Origin: Nitrospirota bacterium
GTDB lineage: Bacteria; Nitrospirota; Nitrospiria; Nitrospirales; Nitrospiraceae
NCBI GenBank assembly: GCA_030684575.1
Contig: JAUXVD010000023.1
Location: 1 to 64,000, forward strand
Length of the DNA: 64,000 nt
Direction of reading: 5' to 3'
The position numbers were made by a program, and so were the translations under genes. Numbering within the stretch: position 1 is the first letter of the stretch; every line of letters starts with the position of its first letter. Shown here piece by piece: positions 1 through 8,172 of the stretch. The notes beneath the pieces were generated by a model. The model had not been told where the DNA came from, made no database searches, and worked only from the letters and a program-made list of their open reading frames with translations.

Positions 1-484
1 TGTCTTGCACGGCATGCACCAGGTCGGTCTTACCATCCTGATTGAAATCGCCGGTGAGCCAGGTGCCGCGATTCATACCGTAGCCCTCCCAAGGACGGAA
101 GGTGGCTACGTCAAAGGTGCCGTCGCCTTTGGCGGTCCAGACGTGGACGTAGTCGGTGTCTTGCACGGCATGTACCAGGTCGGTCTTGCCATCCTGGTTA
201 AAATCTCCGGGGAGCCAGCGACCATCGGCTTCATAGCCAGGCCATGGCGAGAATGTTGAGACCGCAAAGTCCCCACTGTAGACGCGATTCTCGAGTACAT
301 AGGTCGTTAAACTGACGCACAGAATTAGTAGGACAGGCCAGGGCATGAAAGTGCGGTTCTGGACGAGTCCTCGCTTACCACCGACGCTCTCGCGTAGAGT
401 GATAGGTCTCTGAGTCGAATGGTTGCAGCTGGATTTCATGGGAGTCTGATCCACCATGCTAGGCATTTCCCCGTCACTCTTCAT
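1..484 (-). CDS. VCBS/FG-GAP repeat protein, N-terminal part (runs off window)
   Basis: The minus-strand frame is open from an ATG at 484 to the left edge, so only the first ~161 residues are present. A hydrophobic stretch (residues ~33-50, WPVLLILCVSLTTYVL) looks like a signal anchor or uncleaved signal. After it come two near-identical units of ~43 residues, each with GDFNQDGKTDLVHAVQDT. This is the calcium-loop signature of FG-GAP/VCBS beta-propeller repeats, usually found on exported or surface proteins. In-frame ATGs at 466, 457 and 439 are alternative starts, none with a strong ribosome binding site. The two repeats are almost identical at DNA level as well, which points to recent repeat expansion. 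The function beyond surface location cannot be inferred. Confidence 0.75.
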   Translation of the reverse strand, partial: MKSDGEMPSMVDQTPMKSSCNHSTQRPITLRESVGGKRGLVQNRTFMPWPVLLILCVSLTTYVLENRVYSGDFAVSTFSPWPGYEADGRWLPGDFNQDGKTDLVHAVQDTDYVHVWTAKGDGTFDVATFRPWEGYGMNRGTWLTGDFNQDGKTDLVHAVQD

Positions 485-717
485 CTCATCTACAGCCGTG
501 AGCGTGCGCTCAATCTTCCAATTGATGCCCTCTAGCTAGGCTTCCAATGATATTTTCTCAATACCTCGTTAGTTGCATACACGTAGATGCTGTGGGTTGA
601 AGTTTTCGCTCTACCGCCCGCTGTAACACTCATTCCGTCAGTAGGACATTTCTTCCTGGTTAAGCCAACCCGGCACCCTTCCGATAGACAGGTAGAGGTT
701 TTGATAGGAGGGAGCCG

Positions 718-1134
718 GTGGCGATTGATTTTCGTATTCTGTGCGCGCTCATCCTGTTTGTGTCCCTCACCTTCACAGGCTGTCTGAACGTCGGGGTACG
801 CGACCTGTCCCAGGGGGTATCGCTGCCTCTCGGATCTCCCGCTCTCTCTTCCGATCCTTATGTAATTCCGTTCGCTCATGATGTAGAGACCCTTACCTCT
901 TCCCGACTTCCAGCGACTGAAAGTGTTGTCGGTCTCTCCATGTTCCCATCGGGGAGAGATTTTGTACCTTCTCCGGTTCGGTTCTCCCGGAACAGTGATG
1001 GGTCTATCTCTCTCCATTCAGATGGTAGCCCTGTGTCCCTGCTGCATGGACTCGACCCAGCTCTGGTGGATCCAGCCTTGCTCCCGTTTCTGTTTCCTTC
1101 CTGCGACGTTCCCGTCCCGCCGCGTTCGCGCTAA
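718..1134 (+). CDS. Possible small lipoprotein of unknown function
   Basis: A GTG at 718 follows a good Shine-Dalgarno sequence (AGGAGGGAG, ending 4 bases upstream). The 138-residue product begins with a hydrophobic segment ending in LTFTGC, which resembles a lipobox although Phe sits where Leu is usual. The rest is rich in Ser, Pro and Asp with no recognisable domain. A 161-residue frame on the opposite strand (1017-532) has no upstream ribosome binding site and a composition typical of an antisense shadow. The call rests on the ribosome binding site and signal only. Confidence 0.4.
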   Translation: MAIDFRILCALILFVSLTFTGCLNVGVRDLSQGVSLPLGSPALSSDPYVIPFAHDVETLTSSRLPATESVVGLSMFPSGRDFVPSPVRFSRNSDGSISLHSDGSPVSLLHGLDPALVDPALLPFLFPSCDVPVPPRSR

Positions 1135-1781
1135 TGTCCCTGGTTCCTTCCTGACACAGGACCTCTCATGACGTGGGTGCATGTGCTTCCCAGGTCGAGC
1201 GCCTTCTCCCTCTTTTCTGATCGAGTGGACCCTCTGTGGCGGAGTGCAATTGCCTGGTCCGGTACCGCGCATTGCAACAATCTCGGCGTGAGGGAGAAAA
1301 ATCGACCGTGGCTCTGTGGCCGGATCCTTCTCTGGGTCCTATGCTCGTTCATTGCTTGACCTATCCTTTTCTCAATCAGGACCTGGGAGTAGGAGGAGGC
1401 GAAGACTCAGGTATTGCGGAAGCCGTCACTCACGCTCTGGTTGTCGCCCGACCTGCTCCTGACGAGGTGTATCGCAATGGATGTGCCAGTGGATTCTGTA
1501 GGCGGATTCGAGGAACATTTCGAGAATACTTTCATATTTAGTAGGTTTTCACGATGTTGAGCGGGAGCGTGGAGGGATGAAGCCCCTCAGTCGCAGCCAC
1601 TGCTGAATCTATTTTGATTAGTAATGGATCTATTCCGATTCAGGTGGCGTTGTTGCGGGTGAGGAGGGCGCGGCTTGGATGATCGAGGATTGGCGGAGGC
1701 TTGTGTATTGCTCGCAGGTGTCCGGAGCATTTTCAGGCCTAGGGAGCTACGGCTGTTGGGAACCAGGCCGGAAGCCAGGTT
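1135..1781. other. Gene-poor stretch, no convincing gene
   Basis: Several short frames exist on the plus strand (for example 1236-1541 and 1168-1359). None has a good ribosome binding site, a recognisable motif or a persuasive composition. The stretch may hold remnants of older coding sequence between the putative lipoprotein and the response regulator. I see no RNA gene or clear repeat. Confidence 0.4.
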
Positions 1782-2282
1782 TTACCGTCCGGTATTCCTG
1801 TCGTGATATTCCTGTAGCGTCTCGATATCGGAGGCGGAGACCGTTCTTGGTGTTGTGGATGGCATCGGTGGAGGCTCCTTGCCCGAGTCCTGCTGCTTCC
1901 TGATGGTGAAGAGATGGACGGAGGTTCGGACTTTTTGCAGCATGATGTCGCGTGACACGGGCTTGCGCATCCAGTCGCAGACACCGTCTTGAAGAATCCC
2001 CTGGAGAAAGACGGTGTCGTCGGTCCCGCTGTAGACGATGATGGGGATCGCCGGATGATCTTTCCGGAGATAATTGATGAGGTCCATTCCACTTCCGTTT
2101 GCCATGGCCAGGTCGCAGATCACGGTGCACACGGCGCTTGCCAGTTCCGGCTGATCTAACAGCTTCTTCGCGTTGTTGCCGTCCGGGGCGAGCCACACTT
2201 CATAGCCCTGTCGGCTCAACGTGATGAGCATGGTTTCTCGAAGGTCTTCATTGTCATCGACCACCAAAATTACTTCCTGCAT
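1782..2282 (-). CDS. Single-domain response regulator (receiver protein)
   Basis: The 166-residue product is a CheY-like receiver domain with a short C-terminal tail. The N-terminal acidic pair (VVDDNED), the phospho-acceptor Asp in VICDLAM, the conserved Ser/Thr after IIVYSG, and Lys in MRKPVS are all present. There is no output domain, so it probably acts by protein-protein contact or as a phosphorelay intermediate. The start at 2282 is preferred over an upstream one at 2330 because GGGAGGCGGAG lies just upstream of that ATG. No histidine kinase is adjacent, so the partner is unknown. Confidence 0.85.
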   Translation of the reverse strand: MQEVILVVDDNEDLRETMLITLSRQGYEVWLAPDGNNAKKLLDQPELASAVCTVICDLAMANGSGMDLINYLRKDHPAIPIIVYSGTDDTVFLQGILQDGVCDWMRKPVSRDIMLQKVRTSVHLFTIRKQQDSGKEPPPMPSTTPRTVSASDIETLQEYHDRNTGR

Positions 2283-2715
2283 CTCTCCGCCTCCCTGTTC
2301 GATCAGCGGTTCACTGGGGTTCTGGTCCATCTGGTTTATCTCGTGTTTTGGTTTAATGGGACTAATCGACTACACCAGTGAAACCAGGTGAATCACACAG
2401 AATCAAAGAAGGGCCGCGTCTTCATGGTTGGTGAACACGCGGCCCGCTGGGGAGACCTGTAGGCGGCCGTTGTACTCGGGGTGAGAGGCCTCAACACCTG
2501 AGGGGTCATCGGGCTGTTGTCGGTTGGCAGCCAGATGAAGGGTAGGCCGGATTCAGATCTCGCCATTGTTTTTGGTTGTGTCATGGCTGCTAGGACGTTC
2601 CTGTTTCATCTCTATGTTCAGTGTTTCGAGAGATTACGTCTTACTTCATGTTTCCTGTGACTGGAACCAGGTAGATTCTTGAGAGACTATTGTCTGCATC
2701 CTGTTCAGCATCCTC
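2283..2715. other. Putative 3' part of the small-peptide transcript
   Basis: This stretch lies between the membrane-peptide gene (ends 2716) and the response regulator. On the minus strand a 21-codon frame starts at 2711 and ends at 2646. Its ribosome binding site (GGGAGG) overlaps the end of the membrane-peptide gene, so the two could be translationally coupled. A 63-codon frame (2584-2393) runs through the terminator hairpin and is doubtful. No other gene is seen. Confidence 0.4.
2401..2445 (-). terminator. Rho-independent terminator of the small-peptide unit
   Basis: Arms 2411-2419 and 2437-2445 form a 9-bp GC-only-ended stem (GGGCCGCGT/ACGCGGCCC) with a 17-base loop. Read on the minus strand it is followed by TTCTTTGATT, a moderately T-rich tract. 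It would end a transcript that starts near 2849. Confidence 0.6.
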
Positions 2716-2802
2716 CTAATCCTCCCAGATCCAGGTCACAACCAAATAGATGACGGCAGCCATGAGGGTGTTGGAGACGATTAATGTTGCGGCAAAGTCC
2801 AT
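2716..2802 (-). CDS. 28-residue single-span membrane peptide
   Basis: A short frame starting MDFAATLIVSNTLMAA is preceded by AAGGAGGG at ideal spacing. It encodes one hydrophobic helix of about 20 residues ending in the aromatic/acidic tail TWIWED. No family is recognised. The size and layout resemble small accessory subunits of membrane complexes (for example CydX- or CcoQ-like peptides), but no oxidase genes are nearby, so this is only an analogy. A longer frame from 3003 would fuse it to a low-complexity leader without a ribosome binding site. An exact sigma54-type promoter lies 59 bases upstream and a terminator lies downstream, which strongly supports a dedicated transcript. Confidence 0.65.
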   Translation of the reverse strand: MDFAATLIVSNTLMAAVIYLVVTWIWED

Positions 2803-3175
2803 CTCGATTCCCTCCTTGTTCGGATGCCCTCTGAGTGCTCCGTTAATATCGATCCTAATGAGCAAGGGGTGTGCCAGTTTGCTGATGCATGGGAGCGTTG
2901 AAACTGTTCGTGCTAACCAGCTGTTTTTTTTGTGTGAAGTGAATGTGTGGGTGATGAAGGAAGCGCTCTGTCGATGAGAGGGTTGGTGAAGGATTGAATC
3001 CATTTTGATTGCGATGGAATCGGATTGGGTGCAGCAGCTAGCGGGAGGGGCAGGACTTGCGTGACGGGTGCGACGAGCAAGCTATGATTTTTCCGGTCTC
3101 GCTTGTCCGGCTAGTGTTGTTCAGTTACTCTTCGGGCAGCGTGTGATTGATTATTGACGTAGGAATGGAGTCACG
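2803..3175. other. Intergenic region with divergent signals
   Basis: It contains the leader and sigma54 promoter of the minus-strand peptide gene and, at its right end, the ribosome binding site of sixA (AGGAATGGAG upstream of 3176). A run of eight T lies near 2923. No further gene is supported. Confidence 0.5.
2861..2876 (-). promoter_or_regulatory. Sigma54 (RpoN) promoter, -24/-12 elements
   Basis: On the minus strand the sequence TGGCACACCCCTTGCT matches the RpoN consensus TGGCAC-N5-TTGC(A/T) exactly, with GG and GC at the required 10-base separation. The predicted start of transcription is near 2849, giving a leader of about 47 bases before the 28-residue peptide gene. Confidence 0.65.
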
Positions 3176-3691
3176 ATGGATTGTCTACTCGTTCGGCATG
3201 GGATCGCGGTTGAGCGAGAGGAATGGGACGGGCAGGATGTCGATCGCCCCCTGACGGAGGAGGGCGTGCGACGAGTTCGTCAAGTCGCTGCTGGGTTGCG
3301 CCGACTGGCGGTACGTCCGACGGTGATCTATGCGAGTGCTGCGAGACGTGCGCTCGACACGGCGCAGTTGCTGCGTGATCTCTTAGCGAAGTCCTCTCGC
3401 ATGGAACTCCGCGAGGAACTCTTGCCTGAGGCAACCCCGGAAGACCTGCTCCGCCTGCTCAAAAAATGTTCATCGGAATCTTGCGTCATCTGCGTGGGGC
3501 ATGAACCGCAGCTGGGCATGGCAGCGAGTGTCCTGCTGTCCGGGCGAGCCTCCGACTCGTTTCCCCTGAAGAAGGCCGGGGCCTGTCTGATCGAGCTGTC
3601 GATTCCGGTGAAGCCAGGACAGGGCCTGCTCCGTTGGTGGTTGACGCCTGGTCAATTGCGGGCGATGGGAAGGCTGAAGACCAAAGCCTGA
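3176..3691 (+). CDS. sixA: SixA-type phosphohistidine phosphatase
   Basis: The 171-residue protein belongs to the histidine phosphatase (phosphoglycerate mutase-like) superfamily. The catalytic RHG triplet is at residues 7-9 (LLVRHGIA), the second active-site Arg/His region is at SAARRALDTA, and the second catalytic His is in CVGHEPQL. The compact length without extra domains matches SixA, which removes phosphate from histidine phosphotransfer proteins, in E. coli now linked to the nitrogen PTS. A good ribosome binding site supports the start. It stands alone, convergent with the thymidylate-kinase-like gene. Its substrate here is not shown by the sequence. Confidence 0.85.
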   Translation: MDCLLVRHGIAVEREEWDGQDVDRPLTEEGVRRVRQVAAGLRRLAVRPTVIYASAARRALDTAQLLRDLLAKSSRMELREELLPEATPEDLLRLLKKCSSESCVICVGHEPQLGMAASVLLSGRASDSFPLKKAGACLIELSIPVKPGQGLLRWWLTPGQLRAMGRLKTKA

Positions 3692-3786
3692 TGGGGCATG
3701 GTCTGTCTGGCCCTCTCGTCTGTTTTGTGTATTCGGCTGTACCAGAGAGACCAGACGATCCAGACGAACCAGAGAGACTCGCCTGC

Positions 3787-4521
3787 TTATGCCGGATGGA
3801 TCAGGCGGTCGGACGGCAAGGCAGGGCTTCGCATGTTGGTGGCGAGCAGCGGCTGAATCTTGCTGCGCAGTTCGTCTTGAATTTCATCGGGCGATTTTCT
3901 GGCATCGATGACTTCAAAGTGGAACTCTTCCGCCATCTTGTCGAACTCCTCGATCAGGAGCGATTGATACTTCTTGAAGCTATCGTAGAGATCATTGCCC
4001 AGCCTGAGGTCCATTCCCGACTCCCAGAAGTTCATGCCTTTGGTTTCGATGACGCGCAGCACGAGTGTTTCGACGTCGATCCGCATATAACAGACGAGGT
4101 CGGGCACTAAGGCAAAGCCGAAGACGTCTCTGGCCCATTGGCGGTTCCCGCTGCGGACAAAGTCTCGCGCGAGGGCGGTGTAGATATACCGGTCGGCCAG
4201 GACGATGAAGCCTGAGCGAAGCGCGGGAATGATTTCGTGTTCTAAGCGGTCTGCGAAGTCGGTGGCGTAGAGGAGACTGAACGACCAGCGGTCGAGAATG
4301 TTGCCCTCTTTGGCCATTTCGATCGTTTTGGACATGAGATTGGAACGGGTCCAGCCGGTCGTGATCACGCCATAGCCCTGCACCTCCAGCCATTCCTGCA
4401 GCATCTCGATGTGCGTGGAGCGACCGACGCCGTCGGTGCCTTCGATGGCGATGAGTTTCCCCTTGAGGTCACTCGGATTTAGGTACGTCAAACCGTCGCC
4501 AAAATACTGTGCGTCGACCAT
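3787..4521 (-). CDS. Thymidylate kinase-like protein with altered P-loop (second copy)
   Basis: The 244-residue product aligns over its full length with the gene just upstream (4469-5218), so the two arose by tandem duplication. The Walker A loop at residues 28-36 reads GTDGVGRST: the invariant Lys is Arg. The DRY segment of the family (VLADRYIYTALARD) is retained. The start at 4521 lies inside the 3' end of the first copy, a 53-base overlap. Start choice is uncertain because a longer frame reaches 4611. It may be a weak or non-catalytic paralogue, or have another nucleotide-binding role. Whether it phosphorylates dTMP cannot be decided from sequence. Confidence 0.8.
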   Translation of the reverse strand: MVDAQYFGDGLTYLNPSDLKGKLIAIEGTDGVGRSTHIEMLQEWLEVQGYGVITTGWTRSNLMSKTIEMAKEGNILDRWSFSLLYATDFADRLEHEIIPALRSGFIVLADRYIYTALARDFVRSGNRQWARDVFGFALVPDLVCYMRIDVETLVLRVIETKGMNFWESGMDLRLGNDLYDSFKKYQSLLIEEFDKMAEEFHFEVIDARKSPDEIQDELRSKIQPLLATNMRSPALPSDRLIHPA

Positions 4522-5218
4522 GGGTGCCCCGTCTTGGTTTGTAGTCTGTGAGCGCCTCTCCGACGAGCCGGCGCATGTCGTTTTGCTGGGCCTCAATGTC
4601 TTTCGTCGCATCCAACGTGATGAGCTGATACTCGTCGACGATCTTCTCGTACTGCGACAGGATGTTCGATTGGAAGAGGCGGAAGCTTTCGGTGACGTCC
4701 TGGCTCAAGTTCATGTCCATCCCGGCTTCGTAGTACTTGAATTGTCCGCGTGTGCCTCCGAGGAGCCGCGAGATGGCCACCTCGATCGGCACCTTGAAAT
4801 AGAAGGCCATGTCCGGGGTGATCGCGAAGCTGTAGAGCTTGCGGACCCATTCTGGCGATACGCCACGGACCACGTCTCGCGCAAAGGCGGTGTACATATA
4901 GCGGTCGGCCAGGACGATCATGCCGGCTTTGAGCGGGGGCAAGATGTCGTGGTACAGACGGCTGGCAAAGTCGGTTGCGTGCAGCAAGCTGAAGGTGGTC
5001 GGCGTCAGGCTCTTGTTCTTTTTGCCCCGTTTGGTCGTGTCCTTGACGAGTTCCGAGGAGTTCCATTCCGTGAAGAAGACTTTGTGACCTTTCGACTCCA
5101 GCCACTTATGCAGTAGGAGGAGTTGCGTGCTCTTGCCGGATCCGTCGATGCCCTCGACGATGATGAGTTTGCCTGGGTAGGGATGGGGCGTCATCAGTGG
5201 AGGGGGTTGGTCGCTCAT
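4469..5218 (-). CDS. tmk: Thymidylate kinase family protein (first copy)
   Basis: The 249-residue P-loop kinase has an intact Walker A (EGIDGSGKST, residues ~23-32) and the family DR(Y/F/H) motif in VLADRYMYTAFARD. Thymidylate kinase converts dTMP to dTDP for DNA synthesis. The sequence between these motifs (FSLLHATDFASRL) and the ~30-residue tail are less typical, so this is a divergent family branch. Its ATG overlaps the stop of ppx by 4 bases (ATGA), showing translational coupling in a ppx-tmk-tmk2 operon. Pairing with an exopolyphosphatase/guanosine pentaphosphatase homologue suggests a shared link to nucleotide or polyphosphate balance, which is inference. Confidence 0.85.
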   Translation of the reverse strand: MSDQPPPLMTPHPYPGKLIIVEGIDGSGKSTQLLLLHKWLESKGHKVFFTEWNSSELVKDTTKRGKKNKSLTPTTFSLLHATDFASRLYHDILPPLKAGMIVLADRYMYTAFARDVVRGVSPEWVRKLYSFAITPDMAFYFKVPIEVAISRLLGGTRGQFKYYEAGMDMNLSQDVTESFRLFQSNILSQYEKIVDEYQLITLDATKDIEAQQNDMRRLVGEALTDYKPRRGTHGRRTVFWRRFDVPKSE

Positions 5219-6768
5219 TCGGCATCGTCCTGTGCCATGACGGAAAACTTCAGGCGTCGGCGGAACACCCGTTCAAATAGATCCGCCCGCCCTGCTGCCG
5301 CCCAGGTTTCTAGCTCGGCATCGCCCGTGACATGGAGGTGAATCGTCAGGGTGGCGGTGGTGTATTTGACATCCAGGGTGCGGACGACCGAAAAATGCGT
5401 TCGGTCTAGGCCATCGGCGATTCGAAGCAGCGCGGACAAAATTTGCACGATGCGTTTGTGTTTGGGAGAGAGGTTGCTGAAGCCCTCGTGTTTCAAAAGC
5501 GGGATGGCTCGCCGGTGGTAGCGTGCCACATTTGCCACCACCTGAATCTCCTCGCCGGACAATCCGCCGAGGTCGCTATTCGTGATCAGGTAGTAGGCAT
5601 GTTTATGGTGTTGGCGTTCGTTGATGAGGTAGCCGACGTCGTGCAGGATGGCGGCATATTCCAGCCAGTTTCGCTCAGTGGGTCCCAGGCGATGGAGGCG
5701 GATGGTCTGATCGAAGAGGCGGAGGACCAAGCTGGCGACGTGCAGGCTATGGGTTTCCGGAGCCTGGCAGCGACGAGCCAAGGCGATGACGTTGCGCCGC
5801 CGCAAGTCTGGGATTTCGGCTTCGGCTTTGAGTCGCTCACGGTGGCGATGGATGAAGTCGTAAATGATACCTTCACGGATCGCCTTGTCGCAGAGGATGA
5901 GTTCATCTCGCCCTGAGAGCTCCATGAGCCGGCGCAGGACGATCGTGGCAGGCAGGAGGGTGTCGACGCGTTTGGGGTCGAGCCCGGAGATTGCCAGTCT
6001 GGCTTTGATGGTCGATTGACGGAGTACCTGCTCGACTTCTTTGATGTCTTTGAGTGAAACCGTGGCGAGGTTGATTTGGAGAAGCGGGCGATTCGTTCGG
6101 CGTAGATGAATGACTTCCGCCAGGTTGCCTGCCATGCCGGAGGTGGCGATCAACGAGTCGAATCGCTTCGTCTTGAACGAATCGAGTGCGGCCTGTAACT
6201 GCGTCGTCACGCGGTCTTCGAGAGAGCGGAGCATCCCCTCTGGGGGTGGCGTGCGTTTGAGGAATTCATCCGCCAGTCGAATGGCACCAAGTTTAAGGCT
6301 TTTGGCATGGAGAAGCTGGTCCCTATTGCCGACCATGAGCTCGACCGATCCTCCCCCGATATCCACCGACAGCGTGGGCTGCTCGGTCATGGGGACGTTA
6401 TTTTTAACGCCCAGGAAGATCAGCCTGGCCTCTTCGGTGCCGCTGATGACGCGAACGGTCAGACCCGTTTGCTCGGCGACGAGATCGATAAAGTCTCCCC
6501 CGTTTTTGGCCTCACGCACGGCGCTGGTGGCCACGGCAATCATGCGATCGTAGCCCTTATTTTTAGCCAGGGTGACGAGATGGCGAATGACGTCGAGTCC
6601 GCGGGTGACGGCCACATCGGACAGGCGATGGGTCGAGAAGGCGCCATCGCCGAGTCTCGTCATGTCTTTGAAGCGATCGAGGATCTTGTAGCTTGCGTCC
6701 GGCTGGATCTCTGCCAGTACCATATGAATGGAGTTCGTTCCGATGTCGATGACGGCAATCTTAGCCAT
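5215..6768 (-). CDS. ppx: Ppx/GppA exopolyphosphatase with C-terminal HD domain
   Basis: The 517-residue protein has the two-lobed ASKHA phosphatase fold in residues ~1-300: phosphate-1 loop IDIGTNSIHMVL, catalytic-Glu region ISGTEEARLI and phosphate-2 loop SVDIGGGSVEL. Residues ~320-510 form an HD-type helical domain with HDVGYL. This is the long Ppx/GppA architecture that hydrolyses polyphosphate or pppGpp at the inner face of the membrane or in the cytosol. It heads the operon with the two thymidylate-kinase-like genes. Upstream DNA (6769-6830) is very AT-rich, fitting a promoter. Ppx and GppA activities cannot be told apart by sequence alone. Confidence 0.9.
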   Translation of the reverse strand: MAKIAVIDIGTNSIHMVLAEIQPDASYKILDRFKDMTRLGDGAFSTHRLSDVAVTRGLDVIRHLVTLAKNKGYDRMIAVATSAVREAKNGGDFIDLVAEQTGLTVRVISGTEEARLIFLGVKNNVPMTEQPTLSVDIGGGSVELMVGNRDQLLHAKSLKLGAIRLADEFLKRTPPPEGMLRSLEDRVTTQLQAALDSFKTKRFDSLIATSGMAGNLAEVIHLRRTNRPLLQINLATVSLKDIKEVEQVLRQSTIKARLAISGLDPKRVDTLLPATIVLRRLMELSGRDELILCDKAIREGIIYDFIHRHRERLKAEAEIPDLRRRNVIALARRCQAPETHSLHVASLVLRLFDQTIRLHRLGPTERNWLEYAAILHDVGYLINERQHHKHAYYLITNSDLGGLSGEEIQVVANVARYHRRAIPLLKHEGFSNLSPKHKRIVQILSALLRIADGLDRTHFSVVRTLDVKYTTATLTIHLHVTGDAELETWAAAGRADLFERVFRRRLKFSVMAQDDAE

Positions 6769-7241
6769 TATATATAATGTATATTAAACAAGTATCTATA
6801 TAGTTAATATGAACGTATTCACGAGATCTATCCCCTGGTATTCCTCCGCACATGTACCTGTATTCATTACACGGCTAGACGGCTATCTCTTCGCCAATGA
6901 AATGAGCGGGGTAGGGTCTGCAATGGCGTCATAAACCATAATGAAATGGCTGTGGCCTGTCAAGGTTGTGCGGTTTAATTCTTGATTACTTTCTGGTGCG
7001 CTGCTCTCTCGCGGGCCGTCATGATACTCTCGCCTGGCTGGTTGCTGAAAAAGTCTGCCAGCTTCGTTCTCGGTTCATCGAAATCCTCAACGTACCACAA
7101 GGGTACGCCCCCGGTTTCGATTTGCCTGCGGCCTTGCCGGACAGACTTTTTGAGCAACCTGCTTGAGCGCATTCCTTATTGTGCCAGATGTGTCGAGAGT
7201 CAAAGTTCTCACGTGCCCATAGAGTTTGTCCGGAGCGTACT
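6769..7241. other. Intergenic region with AT-rich promoter zone and a structured repeat
   Basis: The first ~60 bases are extremely AT-rich and lie directly upstream of ppx, so they probably carry its promoter. Bases 6830-7035 show no gene. Copy 1 of the palindromic element occupies 7040-7160. The remainder leads into the SDR gene. A 7179 start for the SDR would reach back to the repeat border and is not used. Confidence 0.5.
7040..7160 (+). repeat. Structured palindromic intergenic repeat, copy 1
   Basis: The outer arms (7040-7057 and 7142-7159) are near-perfect inverted repeats beginning GGTTGCTGAAAAAGTCTG. Inside are a second stem (ATCGAAA 7077-7083 with TTTCGAT 7115-7121) and a small hairpin (CGTACC 7091-7096 with GGTACG 7102-7107). 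It shares CCAGCTTCGTTCTCG, CCTCAACGTACC and TGCGGCCTTGC with the copies at 10170 and 45129. Confidence 0.85.
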
Positions 7242-8129
7242 ATGTCTGATCGTTCGTCGCCCATGACGGTGGTGGTGACCGGTGCTTCGACCGGTATTGG
7301 TGCGGCTTGTGCCCTCGATTGTGCCAGTCGTGGAATGACGGTATTTGCCGGGGTGCGCGATCCTCGGGCAGGGGAGGCGTTGAGTGCGAAGGCCGGCCCG
7401 TCTCTCATTCCGATCCTGCTCGATGTCACCGATGAATCATTGATTGCGCAATCTGTCGACGTGGTGCAGCGAGTCGTCGGGGAGGCTGGCCTCGGTGGAC
7501 TCGTCAATAATGCCGGGATCGTTGTCGGGAGTCCGCTCGAAGTGATTCCCCTCTCGCAACTCCGGACGCAACTTGAGGTCAACGTGATCGGACAGATCGC
7601 CGTGACACAGGCGTTCCTCCCGTTGCTCCGACTGGGCCACGGTCGAATCGTGAACATGGGGTCGATTGCCGGTCGCGGCACCATTCCATTGTTGGGGCCA
7701 TATTCGGCCTCGAAGTATGCGCTCGAGGCGCTGACGGACGCGTTACGCATGGAGTTGCAACCCTGGGGGATCCAGGTGTCGATTATCGAACCGGGGGCCA
7801 TTGCCACACCCATATGGGAGAAATCAGGCAAGGCAGCAGAGGAGCTCGAGGCCTTGGCGGGCGATGAGGCAAAGGCCCTGTATGGTGACGCGGTGAGTCG
7901 AGTTCGTGAGGCGGTTGCCCAGTCTGCTGAGCGGGCGATCTCACCGGATGCTGTGGTTCGAGCGGTGCATCATGCGTTGACGGCCGCTCGCCCGAAAACC
8001 CGTTACCTCGTGGGGAGCGATGCCAAGCTACGGGCCTGGATGGTGAAGTGGTTGCCCGATCGCATGCAAGATACCCTGCTAACCATGGCACTACATTATC
8101 CGCGTAAAGGTTCAGCCCGAAGAGGGTAG
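7242..8129 (+). CDS. Short-chain dehydrogenase/reductase
   Basis: The 295-residue NAD(P)-dependent oxidoreductase has the classical SDR signature: cofactor loop TGASTGIG, structural NNAG, catalytic Ser in MGSIAG and YSASK. The C-terminal ~60 residues form an extra helical segment (LRAWMVKWLPDRMQD), as in SDRs acting on lipids or retinol-like substrates. The ATG at 7242 is chosen because the cofactor-binding strand begins within ten residues and CCGGAG lies upstream. An earlier frame start at 7179 would add a leader without homology. It is monocistronic between a repeat and a convergent gene. The substrate is unknown. Confidence 0.85.
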   Translation: MSDRSSPMTVVVTGASTGIGAACALDCASRGMTVFAGVRDPRAGEALSAKAGPSLIPILLDVTDESLIAQSVDVVQRVVGEAGLGGLVNNAGIVVGSPLEVIPLSQLRTQLEVNVIGQIAVTQAFLPLLRLGHGRIVNMGSIAGRGTIPLLGPYSASKYALEALTDALRMELQPWGIQVSIIEPGAIATPIWEKSGKAAEELEALAGDEAKALYGDAVSRVREAVAQSAERAISPDAVVRAVHHALTAARPKTRYLVGSDAKLRAWMVKWLPDRMQDTLLTMALHYPRKGSARRG

Positions 8130-8172
8130 GAGAAAAGGTGAGGTGAGGCGAAAAGAGAACGGGGAGCTGTTG

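Noticed and set aside
532-1017. A 161-residue open frame on the minus strand
   Set aside because: It has no ribosome binding site, is rich in Arg, Lys and Ser as antisense frames often are here, and overlaps the better-supported plus-strand lipoprotein candidate.
2393-2584. A 63-residue minus-strand frame downstream of the small membrane peptide
   Set aside because: It runs through the predicted terminator hairpin and ends beyond it, and it has no motif. It is possible but not supported.
3735-3786. Short direct repeat ACCAGAGAGAC between sixA and the thymidylate-kinase-like gene
   Set aside because: Two imperfect copies within 30 bases are too few and too short to define a repeat family or an operator.
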